Source of the DNA: Arthrobacter sp. UKPF54-2
Lineage (GTDB): Bacteria > Actinomycetota > Actinomycetes > Actinomycetales > Micrococcaceae
Length of the DNA: 64,000 bases
NCBI RefSeq assembly: GCF_007858535.1
Contig: NZ_CP040174.1
Span: 620,001-684,000 of the forward strand
Direction: 5' to 3'
Position numbers and translations under genes: made by a program. The stretch's first letter is position 1. Each line of letters begins with the position of its first letter. The notes below the pieces were generated by a model. That model was not told where the DNA came from, did no database searches, and worked only from the letters and a program-made list of their open reading frames with translations. Below, one piece after another: positions 36,974-45,000 of this stretch.

Positions 36974-37507
36974 TCAGGCGGGGCCGGCGAGCTGCATCAG
37001 GCGGGCTTCACACAGGTCCAGCCAGCGGACCTCGGCCTCGGTCTGGAAGATGAGCGAATCGAGGACCAGGAGCCGCGCCGTGTCGGCCGGGCGCGGGTGG
37101 ACGGCGGCTTCGCGCCGGGACTTGGTGTATTCCTGCAGCGCGCGCATGGAGACGGCGCGCTGCGCCTGGATGAGGCCGCCGACGTCGACGGCGGGGAGCG
37201 TCAGTGCTAGCGCCAGCTTGATGGCGAGTTCGTTGCGGGGCGGGTTGGCGCGGCCCACCGGCGATTGGAACCAGGCCTGGGCCTCGGCCCGGCCGGCGTC
37301 GGTGATGCTGTAGATGATGTGGCCGTCGCCGTCGCCGCCGTCTTTTTGTACCAGGCCGTCGCGTTCCAGGCGGTCGAGGGTGGTGTAGACCTGCCCGATG
37401 TTCAGCGGCCAGGACGATCCGGTGCGGTCCTCGAATTCGGTCCGGAGCTGGTACCCGTAGCGGGGGCGGTCCTGCAGCAGCGCCAGGAGGCTGTGGCGGA
37501 TAGACAT
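36974..37507 (-). CDS. PadR-family transcriptional regulator
   Basis: A 177-residue repressor-type regulator. The N-terminal winged helix is textbook PadR: SLLALLQDRPRYGYQLRTEFE, then IGQVYTTLDRLERDGLV and the wing IIYSITDAGRAEAQAW. The C-terminal dimerisation domain has long helices (LIQAQRAVSMRALQEYTKSRREA). ATG is chosen because GGGAG precedes it by 6 bases; a longer frame upstream crosses a palindrome and is rejected. A 26-bp palindrome 28 bases upstream is a likely autoregulatory operator. PadR regulators often control neighbouring transporters; cstA or the upstream oxidoreductase are candidates. Confidence 0.9.
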   Translation of the reverse strand: MSIRHSLLALLQDRPRYGYQLRTEFEDRTGSSWPLNIGQVYTTLDRLERDGLVQKDGGDGDGHIIYSITDAGRAEAQAWFQSPVGRANPPRNELAIKLALALTLPAVDVGGLIQAQRAVSMRALQEYTKSRREAAVHPRPADTARLLVLDSLIFQTEAEVRWLDLCEARLMQLAGPA

Positions 37508-37536
37508 GGTGCTCCCGAGGGTAGCAGGACGTCGGC

Positions 37537-37562
37537 ATACACGCGCCCCAAGACGCGTGTAT
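37537..37562. promoter_or_regulatory. Palindromic operator candidate upstream of padR
   Basis: Arms ATACACGCG and CGCGTGTAT form a perfect 9-bp inverted repeat with an 8-base spacer, 30 bases before the padR ATG, in the gap between qor and padR. The dyad length and position suit binding by a PadR dimer. Confidence 0.6.
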
Positions 37563-37663
37563 ACCGCGTATGGAACAACAGTATCGTCATTCGCGCCGGG
37601 CGGCCGCCGCACATATGCCAGGCGGGGCATGCAATGCGTCACATGGGCGGCCGGGTGGGCGGA

Positions 37664-38647
37664 TCAGGTGACGAGCAGGACCTTGCCCACGTGTTCCCCC
37701 GAATCGAAGTAGCGGTGCGCGGCCTGGACCTGGCCGAGCGGGAAGGTCTTTGCCACGAGCGGTCGGATCCGGCCATCGGCCAGCATCGGCCAGACCGCGT
37801 CGCGGACCGCGTTCATGATGACCGTCTTTTCCTCCACCGGGCGGGGACGGAGCGCCGTGGCGATGATGGCGGCGCGCTTGCGGAGCAGCACGCCCAGATC
37901 CAGTTCCGCGGTGGTGCCGCCCTGCAGCCCGATCACAACGAGCCGGCCGTAGTCGGCGAGCGCGTCCACGTTCTGCCGGAGGTACTTGGCCCCGACGACG
38001 TCGAGGATGACGTCCGCGCCCTTGCCACCGTTCTGGGCGCGCAGGCTCTCCGGGAAGTCCTCCGCCGTGTAGTTGATGGCGATGTCAGCCCCCAGGAAGG
38101 CTGTGGCGGTGCCGACCTTCTCCGCTGTGCCGGCCGTGGTGGCGACCCGCGCGCCGAGGGCCTTCGCGAGCTGGATGGCCATGGTGCCGATGCCGCCGGT
38201 GGCCCCGTGGATCAGCACGGTTTCGCCGGCCTGCAGCTGGGCCGTCATGACCAGGTTGGAATAGACCGTGGCGGCGACCTCCGGCAGCGCCGCCGCGGTG
38301 ACCAGGTCCACGCCGTCGGGAATCCGCAGCACCTGGCCGGCCGGGACCGCCACCTGCTCGGCGTAGCCGCCGCCGGAGAGCAGGGCCACCACTTTGTCTC
38401 CGACGGAGAAGGGCTTGGTGACGCCGGGCCCAAACCCCGCGATCCGACCGGATACTTCGAGGCCCGGAATCTCCGAGGCGCCCGGGGGCGGTGGATAGAA
38501 CCCCCTGCGCTGCTGGACATCGGCCCGGTTCAGGCCGGCCGCCACCACATCGATCAACACCTCGCCTTCGCCCGGAACGGGCGCCGGAACCTCGCGGAGC
38601 TCCAGGGCCTCGGGGCCGCCGGGCTCGGAGATGTAGACAGCCTTCAT
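37664..38647 (-). CDS. Zinc-free quinone oxidoreductase (PIG3/Qor type)
   Basis: A 327-residue NADPH-dependent MDR-family reductase. The GroES-like N-terminal domain starts MKAVYISEPGGPEAL and contains AAGLNRADVQQRRGFYPPPPG, the PIG3-type signature. The Rossmann nucleotide motif is IHGATGGIGTMA. Zinc-ligand cysteines of alcohol dehydrogenases are missing, as expected for quinone reductases. ATG start. It is followed on the same strand by padR after about 155 bases that contain a palindrome. Confidence 0.9.
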   Translation of the reverse strand: MKAVYISEPGGPEALELREVPAPVPGEGEVLIDVVAAGLNRADVQQRRGFYPPPPGASEIPGLEVSGRIAGFGPGVTKPFSVGDKVVALLSGGGYAEQVAVPAGQVLRIPDGVDLVTAAALPEVAATVYSNLVMTAQLQAGETVLIHGATGGIGTMAIQLAKALGARVATTAGTAEKVGTATAFLGADIAINYTAEDFPESLRAQNGGKGADVILDVVGAKYLRQNVDALADYGRLVVIGLQGGTTAELDLGVLLRKRAAIIATALRPRPVEEKTVIMNAVRDAVWPMLADGRIRPLVAKTFPLGQVQAAHRYFDSGEHVGKVLLVT

Positions 38648-38808
38648 GGAGAACTCCCGATTCCTAGCTCATTTTCCTGCGGACTGGGCGCTGTACCGCG
38701 CACGCTGCGGATGGCACCCTTTTCCAGAGTAGGTGCCCGAACCGGCGTCGTCGGCGAGCGCCGCCGCTTTTTGTGGCTCCTGACCGGCTATGAAAGACTA
38801 CTCGTTAG

Positions 38809-38896
38809 GGAAGGTTGTCCGAGCGGCCGATGGAGCTGGTCTTGAAAACCAGTGTGCGGTAACCCCGTACCAAGAGTTCGAATCTCTTACCTTCCG
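38809..38896 (+). tRNA. tRNA-Ser (anticodon TGA)
   Basis: 88-base class II tRNA. Acceptor GGAAGGT pairs with ACCTTCC; anticodon loop CTTGAAA; long variable arm; T stem AAGAG/CTCTT around TTCGAAT; discriminator base G, as expected for serine tRNAs. CCA is not encoded. Confidence 0.95.
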
Positions 38897-39017
38897 CGGG
38901 AGCGCTGAATGTGCGCGGCTTTGAGGCCGGTTGGGTCGATCGAGAGATTGCTCCGACCGGCCTCACCTGTATCTGCGTCTCGCAGCCGGCCCGCGGTGCG
39001 CGGCGCAGCCCGCGCCG

Positions 39018-39668
39018 TCAGGAGTCCGGTTCCCGCGGCGCCGGTTCAATCGCTTCCACCGCATAAGGTTTCGTCGCCGAGCGCTGCAGCGGAGCTCGCA
39101 GCCGCGCCTGGTACGGGCCGTCCCGGAACGCGGCGCGGGGATCCATCTGGACCACCAGGAGCGGTTCGTCGCGGGAAACGTCCACCCGCACCACCATCCC
39201 GTCCCGCCTGCCTCCCACGAGCAGCGGGGTGGCGGGCTCCACCGCCGTCCCGCTCAGCAGGTCCCGGAATTCCGGACGCGCCGCAAGGTAGAGGATGCCG
39301 TGGGCGATCCCAACGACCCTGAGCGGGATCACCGAGGCCGACGGCGCCGGCTCCGGGGCATGCCGGCCGCGGGTGTGGCGTTCCCGCGCGGGCGACGCCG
39401 CCCGGCTGCATTGCGGGCAGCGGGACCGTGACCCGACGTCGGCCAACAGCGTCACGAGCAGGCCCCGGGGAGCGGACGCCCATTTCTCCGCCACCGCCTG
39501 GCACCACTGGGTGTGGAATTCCCGCCCGTATTTCATCACGTAGACCTGGTCGGGGCCGAGGACCGGCCGTCCCTCCCGCCAGGCGGCCGGCGGGACCGGC
39601 TTCAGTTCGCCCACGGCCCGGGCGTCCGCCGGTGCGGGCCGGGCGGACTTGAGGTACCTGCGGATCAA
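39018..39668 (-). CDS. Hypothetical protein with CxxC motif
   Basis: Up to 216 residues, no signal peptide or membrane helix. Conserved-looking parts are VYVMKYGREFHTQWCQAVAEKWASAP and a following SRCPQCS, a possible metal-binding knuckle, then a beta-rich second half (VVGIAHGILYLAARPEF, DGMVVRVDVSRDEPLLVVQMD). The start is uncertain: a TTG at 39668 gives the full length, a GTG at 39614 shortens it by 18 residues, and neither has a good ribosome site. Function unknown. Codon bias in this frame fits a real gene better than the overlapping frames. Confidence 0.6.
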   Translation of the reverse strand: MIRRYLKSARPAPADARAVGELKPVPPAAWREGRPVLGPDQVYVMKYGREFHTQWCQAVAEKWASAPRGLLVTLLADVGSRSRCPQCSRAASPARERHTRGRHAPEPAPSASVIPLRVVGIAHGILYLAARPEFRDLLSGTAVEPATPLLVGGRRDGMVVRVDVSRDEPLLVVQMDPRAAFRDGPYQARLRAPLQRSATKPYAVEAIEPAPREPDS

Positions 39669-39840
39669 CGGACCGGGCGGCCGTTTTGGTCCTGGAATGG
39701 CGCGGCCTTCCTGTGCGGAGGGAGCGCAGCCCGCTCCCCGTGGTTGCCCCCTATCTAGCTTGCGGTCTTTTGCCGCACCATGCCAGCCCCGGTACTTGTC
39801 CCACTGCCCGGGACGCCCCGGGCGGGGCTAGAATTTCGGC

Positions 39841-40278
39841 ATGACACCGCAGGAGCTGGCCAACCTGGCCCACCTGCGCCGGGCGCGGGACCTGATCGAC
39901 CGCCACTACGCCCGGCCGCTCGATGTGCCCACCATGGCCGCCGGCGCCCTGATGTCCCCGGCGCACTTTTCCCGCCAGTTCAAGGCCGCCTATGGCGAGA
40001 CGCCGTACAACTACCTCATGACGCGGCGGATCGAACGGGCCATGGCGCTGCTGCGGGCCGGGGCGTCCGTGACCGACGCGTGCATGGACGTCGGCTGCAC
40101 CTCCCTGGGCTCGTTCAGTTCCCGGTTCACCGAGATCGTCGGGATGACTCCCAGCGCCTACCGCGACCGGGAGCACCGGGCGGTGAAGGCCATGCCGGCC
40201 TGCGTCGCCCGGCAGCACACGCGCCCGCCGCGGAAACCGAGCAGGATTGAAGAAGCACCGGCGTTGCCGCTCCCCTAG
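39841..40278 (+). CDS. AraC-family regulator (DNA-binding domain only)
   Basis: A 145-residue protein that is essentially just the double helix-turn-helix AraC domain: LIDRHYARPLDVPTMAAGALMSPAHFSRQFKAAYG, then ERAMALLRAGASVTDACMDVGCTSLGSFSSRF and MTPSAYR. No effector-binding domain is present; a basic, Pro-rich tail of about 30 residues ends the protein. It is followed after 10 bases by a glyoxalase-fold protein gene on the same strand, suggesting an operon in which the regulator controls its neighbour. Confidence 0.9.
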   Translation: MTPQELANLAHLRRARDLIDRHYARPLDVPTMAAGALMSPAHFSRQFKAAYGETPYNYLMTRRIERAMALLRAGASVTDACMDVGCTSLGSFSSRFTEIVGMTPSAYRDREHRAVKAMPACVARQHTRPPRKPSRIEEAPALPLP

Positions 40279-40288
40279 CGTGGGAGTC

Positions 40289-40690
40289 ATGAACATTTCC
40301 TTGCAGTACGCACAAATCACCGTCAACGACCTCGACGAGTCCCTCGGCTTCTACCGCGACGTGCTCGGCCTGGAGGTGCGCAACGACGTCGGCTCCGACG
40401 GCCACCGCTGGGTCACCCTCGGCAGCGCGGCCCAGCCGGACCTGGAGATCGTGCTCTCGCCCCCGCACGCGGGCCGTTCCCAGGACGACGGCGACGCGCT
40501 CCAGCAGCTGCTCACCAAGGGCGTCCTGCCCGTGATCGTGTTCCGCACCGACGACCTCGATGCCACGTTCGAGTCCGTCCGGGCCGCGGGCGCCGAGGTC
40601 CTCCAGGAGCCCATCGTCCAGCCGTGGGGACCCCGTGACTGCGCCTTCCGCGACCCGTCCGGCAACATGGTCCGCTTCAACCAGGCCTGA
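40289..40690 (+). CDS. VOC (glyoxalase-fold) protein
   Basis: A 133-residue single-domain vicinal-oxygen-chelate protein. Both beta-alpha-beta halves are seen: YAQITVNDLDESLGFYRDVLGLEV, and DLDATFESVRAAGAEVLQEP ending in FRDPSGNMVRFNQA. Members include glyoxalase I, dioxygenases and antibiotic-resistance proteins, so the reaction is unknown. ATG start 10 bases after the AraC-type regulator, with GGGAG close before it. Confidence 0.87.
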   Translation: MNISLQYAQITVNDLDESLGFYRDVLGLEVRNDVGSDGHRWVTLGSAAQPDLEIVLSPPHAGRSQDDGDALQQLLTKGVLPVIVFRTDDLDATFESVRAAGAEVLQEPIVQPWGPRDCAFRDPSGNMVRFNQA

Positions 40691-40849
40691 CCGGCCCCGG
40701 CGGTTGGCCCCCGCGGCAGGCGGCCGGACGCCTGGGCCCGGGCCATTGAAACCGTCCGACCCCCGGCATAGGGTCTCCTTGTCTGACCACCCAACCAGGC
40801 CCCGGCTGCCCAGGAGGCACGCCGGAGCCGCCCAGAGCAGGAGACCACA

Positions 40850-41653
40850 ATGCCCACGCCTGACATCACCCCCGGCGCACCGTGCTGGATCGACCTCATG
40901 ACCTCGGACACGGAGAAGGCGAAGTCGTTTTACGGCAACCTGTTCGGCTGGACCTTTGAGGCCGGCGACGAAGAGAAATACGGCGGCTACATCACCGCCT
41001 CGAAAAACGGCAAGTCCGTTGCCGGGATGATGCAGAAGATGCCCGAACAGGCCGGATTCCCGGATGTGTGGAGCACCTACCTGCGCGCCGACGACGCCGC
41101 CGCGACCGCCGAGGCCGTGAAGGCGCACGGCGGGCAGGTCTACATGGAACCGATGGAAGTTCCGGAGCAGGGCAAAATGGCGATGTTCGCCGATGCAACC
41201 GGCGCCTCGATCGGAGTCTGGCAGCCGCGCGAAATGAAGGGCTTCGAGCTCGCCGCCGAACCCGGCGCCCCGGCCTGGCACGAACTCCACACCAAGGATT
41301 ACCCCGCTGCGGTGAAGTTCTACCAGGACGTCTTCGGCTGGGACACGGACGTTATGAGCGACACGCCGGACTTCCGCTACACCACGCTCGGCGCCGGCGA
41401 TACGGCCAAGGCCGGGATCATGGACGCCTCCGGCTACCTGCCCGCGGAGGTGCCGTCCAACTGGCAGGTCTACTTCGCCGTCCAGGATGCTGACGCCACC
41501 GCGGCCCGGGCCCAGGAGCTGGGCGCGACCGTCATCCAGGCGCCGGAGGACACCCCCTTCGGACGGCTCGCCACCCTCAGCGACCCCACCGGCGCCGTGT
41601 TCAAGATCGTGGCGGAGACCGGTCAGGAAGGCTCAGGGGCTGAACACGCCTGA
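40850..41653 (+). CDS. Two-domain VOC protein (CFP30B type)
   Basis: A 267-residue protein with two glyoxalase-fold domains: CWIDLMTSDTEKAKSFYGNLFGWTF, and about 125 residues later AWHELHTKDYPAAVKFYQDVFGWDT. This resembles M. tuberculosis Rv0577 (TB27.3/CFP30B), implicated in methylglyoxal handling and found in culture filtrates. ATG start; single gene with its own promoter region of about 160 bases and a strong terminator downstream. Substrate uncertain. Confidence 0.88.
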   Translation: MPTPDITPGAPCWIDLMTSDTEKAKSFYGNLFGWTFEAGDEEKYGGYITASKNGKSVAGMMQKMPEQAGFPDVWSTYLRADDAAATAEAVKAHGGQVYMEPMEVPEQGKMAMFADATGASIGVWQPREMKGFELAAEPGAPAWHELHTKDYPAAVKFYQDVFGWDTDVMSDTPDFRYTTLGAGDTAKAGIMDASGYLPAEVPSNWQVYFAVQDADATAARAQELGATVIQAPEDTPFGRLATLSDPTGAVFKIVAETGQEGSGAEHA

Positions 41654-41695
41654 GCCCGGGCAGCTTCTAAATCCTTTGGAAAAAATGCGATAAGA

Positions 41696-41742
41696 AATAC
41701 CGGCCAACCGCCTGAGGGGCGGCTACTGGCCGGTATTCTTTT
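41696..41742 (+). terminator. Terminator of the CFP30B-type gene
   Basis: Long hairpin: outer stem AATACCGGCCA/TGGCCGGTATT plus inner ACCGCC/GGCGG, followed by CTTTT. The arms also give a usable structure on the other strand. Confidence 0.92.
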
Positions 41743-41886
41743 GAGTGCCCGGGCCAGGGGGACGGCGAGGGCACTCAAAAATGCACTACCAACACCGTCG
41801 CTGGGGCACCTTGTTGGGGTTCCGTGCCGGCTGTGAGGCGTTCCGCTGGGGGCCGTCTCGCCGAATGCACATGCAATCCACCTTAT

Positions 41887-41897
41887 GTTCATTCACC
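41887..41897 (+). promoter_or_regulatory. Possible single PHO-box unit
   Basis: GTTCATTCACC fits 10 of the 11 positions of the actinobacterial PHO-box unit (GTTCAYYYRSG); flanking 11-base units match only partly. It lies about 115 bases before the secreted nuclease/nucleotidase gene in an A/T-richer region. Confidence 0.4.
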
Positions 41898-42013
41898 CCT
41901 GTTTTGCTGTGCCGGAAACTGCTTGACCAGGAGCAGACCGGCCGGTCCGCGGGCCATCAACCCGGACATCGCACCCCGCCCTTACCCGGGCACCCTAATG
42001 AGAGTTAGAGCGG

Positions 42014-45000
42014 ATGAAAATCACATATTGGAAAACAGCGCTGGGCACAGCACTGTCCGCGGGGCTCATCGCAGCGCCGCTGACCGCAGTGCCCGCCATG
42101 GCGTTGGAGGTCTCGCCGGCGGCCGCCGGAACGTCGCCGGTCGTCATCAACGAGGTCTACCTCAGCGGCGGCAGCGCCGGAGCGGCCTACAAGAACAAGT
42201 TCGTTGAGCTGTACAACGCCTCGGACGCCCCGGTCACCCTGGACGGCTGGTCAATCCAGTACCGCTCCGCCACGGGCACCGCGGCCCCGTCCACCACGGC
42301 TGCCCTCACCGGCACCATCGCCGCCAAGGGGTACTACCTGCTCAAGGGCGGCAGCAACGGCGCCGTCGGACTGGACCTGCCCGCTGCCGATGCCACCGCC
42401 ACCGGGTTCAATCCGGCCGGCGCGGGCGGCACGATCGTCCTGGCCAAGCAGCCCGCGGCCCTGAACCCGCTGGCCACCGGCTCCGTCGTCGAGCCCGCCA
42501 ACGTGGCCGACCTGCTCGGCTACGGGACCTCCAACACCTTCGAGACCCAGGCGGCAACGGCGCCGTCGGGCAACACGGATGTCAAGAGCATGAACCGCAG
42601 CCGCGGCGCGGACAGCAACAACAACGCCGCCGACTTCGCCCTGAACGCCGCCATCACCCCCAAAGCCGCCAACGGCGAAACCACTCCCGTTGATCCCGGC
42701 CCGGTCACACCGCCGGCGCTGAAGACCATCGCCGAGATCCAGGGCACCGGCACGGCCAGCCCGCTCGCGGGCACGTCCGTCACCACCCGTGGCAAGGTCA
42801 CCGCGGCCTTCCCCACCGGCGGCTTGGCCGGGTTCTACCTCCAGACCCCCGGAACCGGCGGGGACCTGACTCCCGCCAACCACACGGCGTCGGACGCCAT
42901 CTTCGTCTACGCGCCGGCCGCGGTCGGGTCTGTGCAGATCGGCGACTACCTCGAGGTCACCGGCGACGTCGCCGAGTACTACGGCATGACCCAGCTCAAC
43001 GTCACCGGTGCCGCCGGGGTCACCAAGCTGACCGAGGCGGCCCCCGAGGTCAAGGCCACCGGCTTCGCGCTCCCGGCCGAGGAAGCCTTCCGCGAGTCCC
43101 TCGAAGGCATGCTGCTCACCCCGCAGGGACCCGTCACGGTCGCTGACAACTTCTCCCTCAACCAGTACGGCGAGATCGGCCTGGCCGGCGGCACCACCCC
43201 GCTGGAACAGCCCACCGCCGTCGCCGCCTACGGCTCCCCGGAGTACACGGCCGCCGCCGCCGCCAACGCCGCCCGCGGCATCAAGCTCGACGACGGCGCC
43301 AGCACCAACTTCCTCAAGGACGCCACCACCAAGGCCCTGACGCTGCCGTACCTGACCACGGCGGACCCCGTCCGGGTCGGCGCGCCGGTCACGTTCAAGA
43401 CCAACGTGGTGCTCAGCTACGCCAACAACTCCTGGAAGTTCCAGCCGCTGACCCAGCTGACCAGCGCCAACGCGGACACGGTCCAGCCGGCCGGCTTCGG
43501 CGCCACCCGCGCGGACGCCCCGGCCGCGGTAGGCGGCAACCTCAAGATCGCTTCCTTCAACGTGCTGAACTACTTCCCGACCACCGGGGACACGATCGCC
43601 GGCTGCAAGTTCTACAACGACCGGGCGGGCAACCCCATCACCGTCAGCGGCGGCTGCAACGTCCGCGGCGCGGCCAACGCGGAGAACTTCAAGCGCCAGC
43701 AGGACAAGATCGTCGCCGCCATCGCCAAGTCCGGCGCCGACGTCGTTACCCTGATGGAGGTCGAGAACTCGGCCCAGTTCGGCAAGAACCGCGACGACGC
43801 CCTGTCCAAGCTGGTTGACGCCCTGAACGTCGCCACTCCGGGCATCTGGGACTACGTCCGCACCCCCGCGAACGCACCGCCGCTGGCCGACGAGGACATG
43901 ATCCGCACCGCGTTCATCTACAAGAAGGCCGCCGCCGAACCGGTGGGCGAATCCATCATCCACAACGACACGGTCGCCTTCGCCAGCGCCCGTAAGCCGC
44001 TGGCCCAGGTCTTCAAGCCCGTCGGCGCCGCCGATGACAAGAAGTTCATCGCGATCGCGAACCACTTCAAGTCCAAGGGCTCGGCCGCCACGCCGGACGA
44101 CACCGACAAGGGCCAGGGCAACTCCAACCTCGCCCGCACCGCCCAGGCGCAGTCCCTGCTGGCGTTCTCCGACGAGCTGCAGAAGTCCAAGGGCACCGAC
44201 AAGGTGTTCCTGATCGGCGACTTCAACTCCTACGCCAAGGAGGACCCGATCAACGTCCTCACCGGCGCGGGGTACGTCAACCAGGACGAGAAGGCCAAGA
44301 ACGCCGACGGCACCGCGAAGCACTCCTACCTCTTCGGGGGCCTGGTGGGCTCGCTGGACCACATCCTCGCCTCCCCGGCGGCCAACGCCGTCGTCACCGG
44401 CGCGGACATCTGGAACATCAATTCGGTGGAGTCCGTGGCGCTGGAGTACAGCCGCTACAACAACAACGTCACCGACTACTACGTGCCGAACCAGTTCCGC
44501 GCGAGCGACCACGATCCGGTGGTGGTGGGGCTGAACCTGCCCACCGTGCCGGCCAGCGTTGACCTAAACTTCCTGGGCATCAACGATTTCCACGGCCGCA
44601 TCGATTCCAACACCGTGCTGTTCGCGGGAACCATCGAAAAGCTCCGCGCGGCCGCGGCCCCCGGCGCCACCGCGTTCCTCTCCGCCGGCGACAACATCGG
44701 CGCGTCGCTGTTCGCCTCCGCCGTCGACAAGGACCAGCCGACCATCGACGTGCTGAACACCCTCGAGCTGCGCACCTCTGCGGTGGGCAACCATGAGTTC
44801 GACGGCGGCTGGGCCGACCTGCGCGACCGCGTCATCGCCGGCGGGGCCAACGCGAAGTTCCCGTACACGGGCGCCAACGTCTACAAGAAGGGCACCACCG
44901 AGCCGGCCCTGCCGGAATACACCGTGCTGGACATGAACGGAATCAAGGTGGCCGTGATCGGCACCGTCACGCAGGAAGTGCCCTCCCTGGTCACCCCCGC

